A stretch of 64,000 nt of DNA, taken from the NCBI GenBank assembly GCA_017405525.1, contig JAFRAH010000016.1:44285-108284 (forward strand), given 5' to 3'. This stretch comes from Synergistaceae bacterium (GTDB lineage Bacteria; Synergistota; Synergistia; Synergistales; Aminobacteriaceae). This document shows, piece by piece, positions 41,468 through 50,252 of this stretch. The number at the start of each line of letters is the position of its first letter. The stretch's first letter is position 1. Under the pieces are notes generated by a model, which was not told the DNA's origin, ran no database searches, and worked only from the letters and a program-made list of their open reading frames with translations. The position numbers were made by a program, and so were the translations under genes.

Positions 41468-43606
41468 ATGCCAGAGAATGAACGCCGCAGTGTCCGTATG
41501 GGTATAGACGTAGGAGGTACATACACCAAGTGCGTCGCAATGGACAACCTTACGCACGAGATAATCGGCAAGAATGAAGTCAAGACTACACACGATGACA
41601 AGGACGGAGTGGCCGCAGGAGTAGTCCAGTCGTTCCGCAACTGCATGGCCGAGAATGGCATTAAGCCTGAAGATGTCGTGTTTGTCGCCCACTCAACGAC
41701 ACAGGCAACTAACGCATTCATTGAGGGGGACGTGGCTAATGTAGGAGTTTTCGGGGTAGCAGGAGGATGGTTCGAGAGCTTCCTGGCAAGAAGGCAGCTC
41801 GCACTCAAGGACATAGTGCTTGACCCAAAGACCCAGAAAGTCATCAAGGTCTTCAACGCTTTTGCCCGCAAGAAGGAGCTTACCCCTGAGCTCGTGAACA
41901 GCACAGTAGATGACCTCATCGCCAAGGGTTCGCAGGTAATAGTTGCGTCAATGGCCTTTGGTGTCGACAGCATGGACGAGGAACAGATGATACATGATGC
42001 CGCCGCGTCAAAGAACGTCCCTGCAACAATGGCATCTGACATAACGAAACTCTACGGCCTCACAAGAAGGACACGTACCGCCGCAATTAACGCCTCGATA
42101 CTGCCCAAGATGATAGCCACAGCAAACGCCACTGAAAGCTCAGTGAGGAAGGCCGGGGTTACAGTCCCGTTGATGATAATGCGCGGGGACGGCGGAGTAA
42201 TGGAGATCTCGGAGATGAGGAAACGCCCAATACTCACGGCACTGTCAGGCCCTGCGGCTTCGGTCATGGGATCATTGATGTATCTCCGTGCCTCGAACGC
42301 AATATATTTCGAGGTCGGCGGAACTACAACCAACATCGGCGTAATCAAGAACGGAAGGCCGGGTGTCGACTATGCACAGATAGGCGGCCATGATACATAC
42401 ATAAGCTCCCTTGACGTTAGGATACTCGGCTGTGCGGGCGGCTCAATGGTTCGCATAAACGACAAGGAAGTTGTTGACGTTGGCCCAAGAAGTGCACACA
42501 TTGCAGGGTGTGAATATGCCTGCTTCACTCCTGAAGAGGAGATAGTTGACCCGCAGATTGAGCTCATCAGTCCCAAGCCCGGAGACCCAGGAGACTATGT
42601 AGTTATCCGCCTCAAGAGCGGCAAGAAGATCTGCTTCACGAATACTGACGCGGCTAATGTGCTTGGTCTCATTGACGAGAAGTATTTTGCACACGGGAAC
42701 GCTTCAGCCGCAAGAAAGGCCATGCAGCCGGTAGCCGACAAGCTCGGAATTACCGTTGAGGAGCTCGCCACCCAGATACTGGAGAAGGACTACGAGAAAG
42801 TCAGCGCGTGCATCAACGCATTGGCCGACAAGTACCAGTTAGACCAGGAGAGCATGAAGTTGGTGGGTTGTGGCGGAGGAGCTGCCTCACTCGTCCCGTA
42901 TTGCGCGGAGAAGATGGGCTTGCAGTACAGTATCCCCGAAAACGCAGAAGTAATCTCGTCAATCGGTGTTGCCCTCTCAATGGTCCGGGACGTTGTCGAG
43001 CGCGTCATCCCCAACCCTACGCAGGAAGACATCAGGGATCTCAAGAAGGAGGCTGTTGATGCCGCAGTGAGTTCGGGAGCATCACCTGACACTGTAGAGG
43101 TGCACATAGAGATAGACAGCCAGACCGGGAAAGTTACGGCGATTGCTACGGGCTCAACGGAAGTGAAGACGACTGACCTCCTCAAGGAATGCGACGAGGC
43201 AGAGGCAGAACAGTTAGCGCGTGAGGATTTCGGCTCAAAGGTCAGCAACATACACCTTGCCGCAAAAACCGACAAGTTCTACGTCTATCAGGGCGACAAA
43301 GACGAAAAGCACCCCGTCCGCATTGTCGACAAGAAGGGATTTATCCGCGTCCAGTGCTCACAGGCTGAAGTGGTCAAGTGTAAGGTCAGCGAATACCTCG
43401 ATGAAGTCCGCAGGTTGTGGGAGGATACCGCAGTGTTCAAGACCGACAGCATATTACGGCCTGACTATTTCGTGTGCTTCGGGCCCCGTGTCAGCGACTA
43501 CAGCGCAGTTGACCTCGACCACATAGAGCTCTTGATGGATCTCGACATTGGCGACCGTGATTCGGATGAGGAGATCATCATTGTCGGCTCAATAACCGAA
43601 GTCTAG
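41468..43606 (+). CDS. Hydantoinase/oxoprolinase A-family ATPase with an extra C-terminal domain
   Basis: A 712-residue cytoplasmic protein. Residues about 10-530 form a HyuA-type actin-fold ATPase: MGIDVGGTYTKCVAMD, VAHSTTQATNAFIEGDVANVG, MRGDGGVMEISEM, LSGPAASVMGSL, FEVGGTTTNIGVI and VGCGGGAASLVPYCAEKMG. Relatives open lactam or hydantoin rings, or carboxylate ketones, with ATP and usually need a HyuB partner, which is absent here. The C-terminal about 180 residues are an alpha/beta region I cannot assign. Placed 21 nt after the permease gene. The substrate is unknown. Confidence 0.8.
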   Translation: MPENERRSVRMGIDVGGTYTKCVAMDNLTHEIIGKNEVKTTHDDKDGVAAGVVQSFRNCMAENGIKPEDVVFVAHSTTQATNAFIEGDVANVGVFGVAGGWFESFLARRQLALKDIVLDPKTQKVIKVFNAFARKKELTPELVNSTVDDLIAKGSQVIVASMAFGVDSMDEEQMIHDAAASKNVPATMASDITKLYGLTRRTRTAAINASILPKMIATANATESSVRKAGVTVPLMIMRGDGGVMEISEMRKRPILTALSGPAASVMGSLMYLRASNAIYFEVGGTTTNIGVIKNGRPGVDYAQIGGHDTYISSLDVRILGCAGGSMVRINDKEVVDVGPRSAHIAGCEYACFTPEEEIVDPQIELISPKPGDPGDYVVIRLKSGKKICFTNTDAANVLGLIDEKYFAHGNASAARKAMQPVADKLGITVEELATQILEKDYEKVSACINALADKYQLDQESMKLVGCGGGAASLVPYCAEKMGLQYSIPENAEVISSIGVALSMVRDVVERVIPNPTQEDIRDLKKEAVDAAVSSGASPDTVEVHIEIDSQTGKVTAIATGSTEVKTTDLLKECDEAEAEQLAREDFGSKVSNIHLAAKTDKFYVYQGDKDEKHPVRIVDKKGFIRVQCSQAEVVKCKVSEYLDEVRRLWEDTAVFKTDSILRPDYFVCFGPRVSDYSAVDLDHIELLMDLDIGDRDSDEEIIIVGSITEV

Positions 43607-43620
43607 CAGTAAATCACCTG

Positions 43621-43650
43621 CCCCTCTCAGTCTCAACGGGAGGGGTATAT
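43621..43650 (+). terminator. Possible terminator after the HyuA-like gene
   Basis: CCCCTC (43621-43626) pairs with GAGGGG (43640-43645), then TATATTTCT. The T run is weak. The 3' arm GGGAGGGG is also the only ribosome-site-like sequence before the ATG at 43660, 14 nt away. Confidence 0.5.
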
Positions 43651-43659
43651 TTCTATCCT

Positions 43660-44427
43660 ATGGACTGGCAATATATACGCGAAAAATGGAAGCCAATAGC
43701 TGAAGGGTTGTTCGGCAAGCAGAAATCACCGCGCTATGAACGCCCTCACTATGCGTTGCGCCCGGTTGAGTACATTCTTGAACGCCTCGTGAATATCCCG
43801 GAGCTCGACTGGAGGCACTATGCTTTCTCCCGTGAACCCCTCAACGGAAAATTCACCCCCTCACAGCGTCTTGACTGGATGAGGAAGTCCCTCGAATGCG
43901 GAAGAGATTATGCCCGTCGGATGGCCTCAGAGTTCGGGAGTGATGACCCGGAGGTTATCGCCCGGAAGCTCGGCCTCAAGGTGAGTTACCCCCAATACCC
44001 GGAGAAGACTGACAGGGTACTCTTCGCGGAGTTCGTGATGCCCGACCGCGTAAACATCTTCATGGACGCAGTGAGACGCGCGGAAAAATTACTGCAGAGG
44101 CACGCAGTGAGGAGGCTGCTCGGCGAAAAACTGAACCTCTCAAAGGTCATCTTGTCGCATGAGATATTCCACCACGTGGAGGACAAGTACAGCAGCGAGA
44201 TATTCACACGAACCGAAAAGGTCAGGCTCTGGAGCTTGGGGCCACTGCACAATGACTCCGGGATATTCGCGCTTGGTGAGATTGCCGCAATGTCGTTCGC
44301 CAAGGAGCTCAATCACCTGCCTTATTCGCCGTATATCCTTGACGTGTTCCTAATGTATGATTATTCAGCAGAAGAAGCCGGGGGGCTCTATGAGGAGATT
44401 ATGGAGCTCTCAGGGCTTAAGCCATAA
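43660..44427 (+). CDS. Predicted HExxH metallopeptidase, ImmA/IrrE-like
   Basis: A 255-residue cytoplasmic protein without signal peptide. It has HEIFHH with the HExxH motif at residues 167-171, and a possible third ligand Glu207 in GEIAAMSFAKEL, which recalls the E..AN.FA..LL signature of the M78 ImmA/IrrE family. The N-terminal 120 residues do not match a family known to me and contain no DNA-binding motif. It lies between the HyuA-like gene and dlgD, 17 nt before the latter, so it is part of this catabolic locus. It could process a regulator or an enzyme, or be a hydrolase for a non-peptide substrate. Confidence 0.6.
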   Translation: MDWQYIREKWKPIAEGLFGKQKSPRYERPHYALRPVEYILERLVNIPELDWRHYAFSREPLNGKFTPSQRLDWMRKSLECGRDYARRMASEFGSDDPEVIARKLGLKVSYPQYPEKTDRVLFAEFVMPDRVNIFMDAVRRAEKLLQRHAVRRLLGEKLNLSKVILSHEIFHHVEDKYSSEIFTRTEKVRLWSLGPLHNDSGIFALGEIAAMSFAKELNHLPYSPYILDVFLMYDYSAEEAGGLYEEIMELSGLKP

Positions 44428-44444
44428 AGGAGCTGGTTAATTTT

Positions 44445-45488
44445 ATGAGCATAAAGATCCCGTTTGAAGAAATGAAATCGACCGCAAAAAAAGCCTTCCT
44501 CAATCTCGGACTTACTGAGGAACAGGCCGAAACTTGCGCACATATTCACGCGTCATCAAGTGCTGACGGAGTAGAGAGCCACGGAATGAACAGGATACCC
44601 CGTTTTGCCGAATACGTCAGGAAGGGCTGGGTAAACATTCACGGAAAGCCCCGCCTCGTCAAGGCCAAAGGTGCAGCAGAGAACTATGACGGTGAACTAG
44701 GTATCGGCATCATCAACGCCCTGTTCTGCTCCGAACGCGCCATGAAGCTGGCGGATGAGCACGGTATAGGTCTCGTTGCACTCAGGAACACGACACACTG
44801 GATGAGGGGAGGCACTTACGCGTGGAAGATGGCTGAGGCTGGCTACGTCGGCATCAGCTGGATCAACACCGAAAGCTGTATGCCCATGTGGGGGAGCGAC
44901 ACAAAGAGCGTCGGGAATAACCCATTCTGTATCGCAATCCCTAGGGAGGACGGGCAGATTGTCGTTGATATGGCCATGAGCCAATACGCTTATGGGAAGC
45001 TGGGGGTTTACAGGCTTGCAGGAAAGAAGCTGCCTTACCCCGGAGGTTTCGACAAGGACGGGAATTTGACCGATGACCCCGAAGCTATCGAGGACTCAAT
45101 GCGTATACTCCCAACGGGCTACTGGAAGGGTACGAGCCTCGCAATAGCCCTCGACATTGCCGCCGCCGCAATCTCGAACGGTCTCTGTGGCTCAGACATG
45201 GACGCAAACAACAACGGAAGCTGTACGGGATGCTCACAGATATTCATCGCGATAGACCCCTACATGTTTGGGGACAAGGAAGAAATTCAGGCCATGATGA
45301 ACCGAAGGGTAGCCATTGCAGACGCGGCACACCCGATTGACCCCAAGCACCCGGTGAAGTGCCCCGGCGAAAGCACCATAGAACGCCGCAAGAAGAGCAT
45401 GAAGGAGGGCGTTGCTGTCGACGAGAACATCTGGGAACAGGTCTGCGCAATCGCTGAGGGTAAAGACCTTTCAGGACACATAGAGTAG
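44445..45488 (+). CDS. dlgD: 2,3-diketo-L-gulonate reductase-like dehydrogenase (Ldh2/DlgD family)
   Basis: NAD(P)-dependent reductase of 347 residues. In E. coli DlgD (YiaK) reduces 2,3-diketo-L-gulonate to 3-keto-L-gulonate. The match covers the whole length: SHGMNRIPRFAEYV, HGIGLVALRNTTHWMRGGTYAW, MPMWGSDTKSVGNNPF, VDMAMSQYAYGKL, RLAGKKLPYPGGFD, RILPTGYWKGTSLAIALD and QIFIAID. It is followed 18 nt later by a YiaL-family gene, as in the E. coli yia operon. Closely related enzymes act on malate, lactate and ureidoglycolate, so the exact substrate should be taken with care. Confidence 0.85.
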   Translation: MSIKIPFEEMKSTAKKAFLNLGLTEEQAETCAHIHASSSADGVESHGMNRIPRFAEYVRKGWVNIHGKPRLVKAKGAAENYDGELGIGIINALFCSERAMKLADEHGIGLVALRNTTHWMRGGTYAWKMAEAGYVGISWINTESCMPMWGSDTKSVGNNPFCIAIPREDGQIVVDMAMSQYAYGKLGVYRLAGKKLPYPGGFDKDGNLTDDPEAIEDSMRILPTGYWKGTSLAIALDIAAAAISNGLCGSDMDANNNGSCTGCSQIFIAIDPYMFGDKEEIQAMMNRRVAIADAAHPIDPKHPVKCPGESTIERRKKSMKEGVAVDENIWEQVCAIAEGKDLSGHIE

Positions 45489-45506
45489 AGGAGGCTCACA
45501 CGGAAA

Positions 45507-45959
45507 ATGTTTAGCTGTAATGTTTCACTGGCAACGAAATATGACTACCTCGCCGAAAAATTCAGGGCTGGCTACAAGTGGCTTTCTGAGACCGACATTA
45601 AGGCACTCAATGACGGGAAATACAGCATCATGGGTGATGACGTTGTGGCTGACGTTCAGAGCTACACGACAGAACCGGCAGAGAAGCGCAGGTTTGAGAC
45701 ACACGACAAGTTCTTTGACATTCAGTACATGGCCGAAGGGTGCGAGTTCTTTGGTGTGTGCACTCGTGAAGGGTTGAAGCTCAAGGAGTCCCGCCCGGCA
45801 AATGATGTCGAGTTCTACGATGACCCGGAGAATTTCAGCATGGTCTTTCTCGGCGAAGGGGATCTTATCGTCGTTGCCCCTGAAGATGCCCACAAGCCCC
45901 GCTGTGCAGTCAATGCCCCGGCAAAAGTCAAGAAGGTAGTAATCAAGGTAAGAGTGTAA
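45507..45959 (+). CDS. YhcH/YjgK/YiaL family protein
   Basis: A 150-residue double-stranded beta-helix (cupin-type) protein. Conserved parts are the HDKFFDIQYMAEGCEFFGV segment and the metal-site-like APEDAHKPRCAV with the C-terminal KKVVIKVRV. Family members accompany sialic acid and hexonate genes and are thought to be sugar anomerases or isomerases. GGAGG lies 12 nt before the ATG. A second, diverged copy is at 50252-50752. Confidence 0.87.
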   Translation: MFSCNVSLATKYDYLAEKFRAGYKWLSETDIKALNDGKYSIMGDDVVADVQSYTTEPAEKRRFETHDKFFDIQYMAEGCEFFGVCTREGLKLKESRPANDVEFYDDPENFSMVFLGEGDLIVVAPEDAHKPRCAVNAPAKVKKVVIKVRV

Positions 45960-45988
45960 CAATCAATCAAGAAAAGAGGTAAATCATC

Positions 45989-46681
45989 ATGCAGGTAGTT
46001 TATGACATGGGTAACGGTTTGCGTCTCGTAGATCTCTCGAAGCTCGTAGACCCCGCAACAGAAACAAGACGCTGCAAGCTCCACAGGTTCAACACAGGCG
46101 GCCCTATCCCGGACTTTCACACGAACGTTGACATCATGACGCATCTCGGAACACACGCAGAATGCCCCTACCACCACAATGACGACTGGCCGGACGTTAC
46201 GGGAATCCCACTGACCACGTTTGTGGGACGCGGCGTTTACGTGGACTTCAAGGAGACGTGCGCGAAGAGGGCTCACATTTCGGCGGCAGATTTAGACCGC
46301 GAAGGCAAGAAGATACGTGAGGGCGACATCGTCATAATCGACTCGTCCTACAAGCTCAACCCCTTCACTCCCGACACGAACACCGACAAAGACCAGAGGC
46401 TCTTAGTGAACGGCGAAACAGCAGAGTGGTTCAAGGCCAAAAAGGTCAAGGCTGTAGGATTTGGCGACGGCGTGTCAATCGAGAACTGCAACGAGGACGT
46501 GAAACCCTTCCACGATATTTTGCTGGCTGAGGGAATAATCTTCATCGAGGTGCTGAAGAACCTTGAGCAGCTGAAGCGTGATGTCTTCTTCATGTCGTTC
46601 TCACCCCTCCCGATTGTTGGGCTTGATTCGAGTCCCGTTCATGCCTACGCGATTGAAGGGCTCGCGGAGTTCTCGGAATGA
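45989..46681 (+). CDS. Cyclase-family metal-dependent hydrolase
   Basis: A 230-residue protein of the KynB/cyclase family. The signature HxGTHxxxPxH appears as THLGTHAECPYHH, with further conserved DLSKLVDPAT, GDIVIIDSS and VKAVGFGDGVSIE. Family members hydrolyse kynurenine formamide, isatin and similar bonds using Zn or Mn. Combined with the HyuA-like ATPase, it suggests a ring-opening or amide/lactone cleavage step. The gene overlaps the next by 4 nt. Confidence 0.85.
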   Translation: MQVVYDMGNGLRLVDLSKLVDPATETRRCKLHRFNTGGPIPDFHTNVDIMTHLGTHAECPYHHNDDWPDVTGIPLTTFVGRGVYVDFKETCAKRAHISAADLDREGKKIREGDIVIIDSSYKLNPFTPDTNTDKDQRLLVNGETAEWFKAKKVKAVGFGDGVSIENCNEDVKPFHDILLAEGIIFIEVLKNLEQLKRDVFFMSFSPLPIVGLDSSPVHAYAIEGLAEFSE

Positions 46682-47589
46682 GGATCGCAGTAATTGGCGC
46701 GGGAGCTATGGGCTCGATTTACGGCGGAAGGCTCTCGCTGAAGAATGACGTTTACCTCATCGACACCAACCCTGCGGTGATTGAGGCAGTGAACACCGGC
46801 GGACTTGTCCTTGAGGAGAACGGGCAGGACAACACCTACAGCCCGAAGGCATTAACCAGCGCGGCAGGACTTGAGCCCGTTGACTTGGTTATCCTGTTCG
46901 TGAAGGCTCTCTACTCGAAGGCGGCACTCAGCGGAAACAGGAACATCATCGGCCCTGACACGTACCTTATGACCCTGCAGAACGGCTCAGGCCATGAGGA
47001 CATACTCTCGGAGTTCGCGACGACCGAGCGCATAATCATCGGCACAACTGAGGACAACGGAGCAGTTCTTTCTCCGGGACACATCAGACACGGCGGCAAA
47101 GGCAACACCAACATCGGAATGCTCGTTCCTGACACTCAGGGTTTCCTGCCCAAAGTGAAGGAATGCTTTGACGCTTGCGGTTTCAACGTGAAGATACACA
47201 GCAACATTCAGCAACTCATCTGGAACAAGCTCTTCGTGAACGTTGCCCTCAGTGCAGTAACAGGCATCCTAAAGTGTGAGATCGGCTACGTCTACGAGAA
47301 CGAGAATGCTTTTGCCCTCACCAAGTCGCTGCTGCATGAGGCCGTAACTGTTGCCCACGCTTTGGGACTTGAGGCTGACGAGGCGGCAATAACTGACGAG
47401 ATCATAGGCGTGTGCACGAACTCCCCCCACGGCGTAACGTCAATATGTGCTGACCTCCGGGCAGGCAGGAAGACGGAAGTAGCCACGATAAGCGGCTCAG
47501 TAGTGAGGGCGGCGGAAAAGTGCGGGGTTGATGTCCCGTGCCACAAGTTCATCGTGAACATCATCCACGCAATGGAAAACATGAAGTGA
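46678..47589 (+). CDS. Ketopantoate reductase family protein (ApbA/PanE-like)
   Basis: A 303-residue NADPH-dependent 2-keto acid reductase. The N-terminal Rossmann motif is IAVIGAGAMGSIYGGRL; ILFVKALYSKAA and LMTLQNGSGHED follow, and the catalytic Lys is in IWNKLFVNVALSAVTGIL. Members outside pantothenate synthesis reduce other branched 2-keto acids. Its place in a catabolic row makes a dedicated 2-keto acid likely; true PanE activity is not excluded. Confidence 0.83.
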   Translation: MRIAVIGAGAMGSIYGGRLSLKNDVYLIDTNPAVIEAVNTGGLVLEENGQDNTYSPKALTSAAGLEPVDLVILFVKALYSKAALSGNRNIIGPDTYLMTLQNGSGHEDILSEFATTERIIIGTTEDNGAVLSPGHIRHGGKGNTNIGMLVPDTQGFLPKVKECFDACGFNVKIHSNIQQLIWNKLFVNVALSAVTGILKCEIGYVYENENAFALTKSLLHEAVTVAHALGLEADEAAITDEIIGVCTNSPHGVTSICADLRAGRKTEVATISGSVVRAAEKCGVDVPCHKFIVNIIHAMENMK

Positions 47590-47601
47590 GGCGGAAAAAT
47601 C

Positions 47602-48624
47602 ATGAAAGCAGTAAGGATTGTAGAACCCTTCAAGGTGGAGTGCATTGACGTACCCAAACCAGAACCCAAAGAAGGCCAGGCATTGCTCAAGATTGAGGCG
47701 GCAGGAATATGCGGCTCGGACATCGGGGCATTCAGGGGGACAAACAACCTCGTGAGTTATCCCCGGATTATCGGCCATGAACTTGCCGGTACTGTCATCA
47801 GCATACCGTCAGACAACCCCAAAGGCATCAAGCCCGGCGACCGTGTTGTGGCTGAACCGTACATGTTCTGCGGTCATTGCTACCCCTGCAGGATTGGCCG
47901 GACGAACTGCTGCACCGACATGCACACTCTGGGAGTTCACACTGACGGCGGAATGTGCGAGTACTTCTGTCACCCCGCGAAAATGCTCGTGAAAGTTCCC
48001 GACGGCATGACGTGGGAGCAGGCGGCAATGGCTGAACCACTCACTATAAGCCTTCACGGTATCCACAGGGCGGAGCTCAAGGCCGGGGAGTTCTGCGCAG
48101 TTACGGGGGCCGGGCCGATTGGTCTTGCGGCGGCAATGGCGGCTCAGGCTTACGGCGCGCACGCAATATTGATTGACATCGTGCAGGAACGTCTTGATTT
48201 CGCGAAGAACAGTGCAGGCATCGAGTACGTCATCAACTCAGCGAATGAAGACCCTGTAGCGCGAATCCGTGAGATTACCGGCGGGGACATGGCCCAAGTG
48301 GTGGTTGAGTGTTCGGGGGCTAATCCGGCGATACGTTCGGCACTCGTGGATTACGTCTCACATGCCGGGCGCATAACCCTCACAGGCTGGCCGAAGAAAG
48401 AAACGAGCCTTCCCACTGACCTCATCACCAAGAAGGAAGTAGACATCAGGGGAGGAAGAAACAGTGCGGGAGAATTTGAGGAGGCACTTGAGCTCATTCA
48501 TTCACGGCGCGTTGACATGGAGAAGATGCTCACCAAGACCGTAACACCTGATGAAGCACCTGCAGTAATCGTTGACATCGAGAAGAACCCCGGAAACTAC
48601 ATGAAGGTTGTCGTGAAATTCTAG
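47602..48624 (+). CDS. Zinc-dependent hexonate (L-galactonate/L-idonate-type) dehydrogenase
   Basis: Medium-chain alcohol dehydrogenase of 340 residues. Catalytic zinc ligands are in AAGICGSDIGAF and IIGHELAGTV; structural zinc cysteines are in CGHCYPCRIGRTNCC. The NAD motif is VTGAGPIGLAAAMAA. GVHTDGGMCEYF and KKEVDIRGGRNSAGEFEEAL resemble E. coli LgoD/YjjN, which oxidises L-galactonate and L-gulonate at C5. Last gene of the plus-strand row, followed by a two-way terminator. Confidence 0.82.
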   Translation: MKAVRIVEPFKVECIDVPKPEPKEGQALLKIEAAGICGSDIGAFRGTNNLVSYPRIIGHELAGTVISIPSDNPKGIKPGDRVVAEPYMFCGHCYPCRIGRTNCCTDMHTLGVHTDGGMCEYFCHPAKMLVKVPDGMTWEQAAMAEPLTISLHGIHRAELKAGEFCAVTGAGPIGLAAAMAAQAYGAHAILIDIVQERLDFAKNSAGIEYVINSANEDPVARIREITGGDMAQVVVECSGANPAIRSALVDYVSHAGRITLTGWPKKETSLPTDLITKKEVDIRGGRNSAGEFEEALELIHSRRVDMEKMLTKTVTPDEAPAVIVDIEKNPGNYMKVVVKF

Positions 48625-48628
48625 GGTC

Positions 48629-48670
48629 AAAAAAAAATGCCCCCTGCTTTTGTGGCGGGGGGTTTATTGT
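48629..48670. terminator. Bidirectional terminator
   Basis: GCCCCCTGC and GCGGGGGG form a stem with one bulge. On the plus strand it is followed by TTTATTGTTTG, on the minus strand by A and nine T. It separates the convergent zinc dehydrogenase and SDR genes. Confidence 0.88.
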
Positions 48671-48675
48671 TTGTC

Positions 48676-49419
48676 TTACTGTCTCGCCGTCAGACCACCG
48701 TCAACGCACAAGACCTGCCCGGTAATGAAGTCCGCCGCCTGACTGCACAGGAACAACGCCGCCGAAGCAATATCACTTTTCTGGCCTATTCGTCCCAAAG
48801 GTATCCTGTCAGTCAACGACCTGTAGAACGCCTCATCGTCAAGCTGGAATGAGTTTATCGCCGTCCTAACGAACGTAGGGGCTATAGCGTTCACGTTTAT
48901 GTTGTACTTTCCCCATTCACAGGCTAGCTGTTTCGTGTACATGTTCACAGCTCCCTTGCTCGTGCAATAGGCTATGTAGTCCTTGTCGGTGCCGATTATG
49001 CTTTTGACTGACGAGAGGTTGAGGATTTTCCCGGATCTCTGGGGAATCATGAAGCGTCTTCCTGTCTCGCGGGTTATCGTGTGCATGGCCGTAACGTTCA
49101 GCCCCATAACGTCAAGGAATGAGTCAGTGTCGTAATCTTCGGCGGGCTTGAGTATGTTCTTCCCTGCACAGTTCACGAGAATATCAACCGTCCCGAATTT
49201 CCCAGCAATCTCGTCGAGCATCTCCACGATGTCGTCCTCGTCGTTAAGGTCGCAGCTCCTTCCGTTTATGCCCTCGACATTTCCGGCATTCCTCCCGCAG
49301 GCTATGACCTCAGCACCGCACTGCCTGAATGCCTCGGCTATCTCGCTCCCTAGTCCCCCAGTCCCGCCGGTGATTAGTGCTGTCTTTCCCTCAAGCGTGA
49401 ATATCTCCCTGTAGTTCAT
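48676..49419 (-). CDS. Short-chain dehydrogenase, gluconate 5-dehydrogenase-like
   Basis: A 247-residue SDR oxidoreductase with the nucleotide motif ITGGTGGLGSEIA, NCAGKNI, catalytic Ser in NLSSVKS and YCTSK, and the C-terminal ITGQVLCVDGGLTA. The N-terminal REIFTLEGKTALITGG resembles IdnO/gluconate 5-dehydrogenase. It overlaps the M28 peptidase gene by 4 nt and is the last of a minus-strand group starting at flagellin or YhcH. Confidence 0.8.
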   Translation of the reverse strand: MNYREIFTLEGKTALITGGTGGLGSEIAEAFRQCGAEVIACGRNAGNVEGINGRSCDLNDEDDIVEMLDEIAGKFGTVDILVNCAGKNILKPAEDYDTDSFLDVMGLNVTAMHTITRETGRRFMIPQRSGKILNLSSVKSIIGTDKDYIAYCTSKGAVNMYTKQLACEWGKYNINVNAIAPTFVRTAINSFQLDDEAFYRSLTDRIPLGRIGQKSDIASAALFLCSQAADFITGQVLCVDGGLTARQ

Positions 49420-50252
49420 GTTATGAGCCTCCTGAATATCTCTGTGAGTGAGAATTTCTGCGTGTCCTGCTGTGCCGTCATGGCCTCCGAAAGATAGCTG
49501 TAGACCTTCTGCATTGCTTCAGGCTGTACATAATCGGGGCTGTCCTTTTCTCCGCCGTGCATCGTCTGCAGTATCTCCATCTGCGAAAATATCATCTCGA
49601 ACTCCGGGGGCTGTCCCAGCAGCCTGTCGCCGAATGACGCAAGAGCCTTCATGTATTGCACGTCCCACTTAGGCACGATTGAGACGCTCAGGACAGGAAC
49701 GTGATACTTCCTGAACACTGCATCATCGCCGGGGGGAATGTACCTCGTGATTTGGGCGTTGTGCCTCCTGAGTATCTCCCTGCCAGTGAACCTCCTGAAG
49801 GCCGGTTTATGTTCGTGTCCTTTTCCGCAGACTATGATGCTGTCCCCATAGCCGCAAACGTCAAGGCACAAAACCCCCGCAACGTCCTTCACGTTATGGG
49901 TTTCACACCAGAGACTTGCGCCGGTGTTCCCGTATTCCTCGCCGTCAGTCAGGAGGAACTCAGCACCCACCCCCGAAGCCTCAAGACTGCCCCGAAGGTC
50001 TATCAGTATGCAGACTGCGGCCATGTTGTCATTTGCACCGGGGCTGTCCCTGAAGTTGTCGTAGTGTGCCGAGAAGACAAGGCAGCCTTCACCGCCGCCG
50101 CATGAGCTGAACGAGAAGTTGACGGTGCGGCCTGAAGTGTCCTCCTCGCGGGAAAACTCTATGCCCTCCATCGAGAGAACACAAGCCAGTGCCTCCCTCC
50201 TTATGCGGGGGGCTTCCTGAGACAGTTCCAGAAGGTGCCGGGATATTCCCAT
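49416..50252 (-). CDS. M28-family zinc aminopeptidase-like protein, cytoplasmic
   Basis: A 278-residue hydrolase. Zinc ligands are likely in FSAHYDNFRDSPGANDN (His and Asp), the catalytic Glu pair in TDGEEYGNTG, and Asp in LCLDVCGYGD. There is no signal peptide. I chose ATG 50252, which overlaps the YhcH stop (TGATG); the open frame upstream lies within the YhcH gene. Its role in a sugar-acid locus is not obvious; M28 enzymes also include carboxypeptidases and N-acyl amidohydrolase-like members. Confidence 0.75.
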   Translation of the reverse strand: MGISRHLLELSQEAPRIRREALACVLSMEGIEFSREEDTSGRTVNFSFSSCGGGEGCLVFSAHYDNFRDSPGANDNMAAVCILIDLRGSLEASGVGAEFLLTDGEEYGNTGASLWCETHNVKDVAGVLCLDVCGYGDSIIVCGKGHEHKPAFRRFTGREILRRHNAQITRYIPPGDDAVFRKYHVPVLSVSIVPKWDVQYMKALASFGDRLLGQPPEFEMIFSQMEILQTMHGGEKDSPDYVQPEAMQKVYSYLSEAMTAQQDTQKFSLTEIFRRLIT

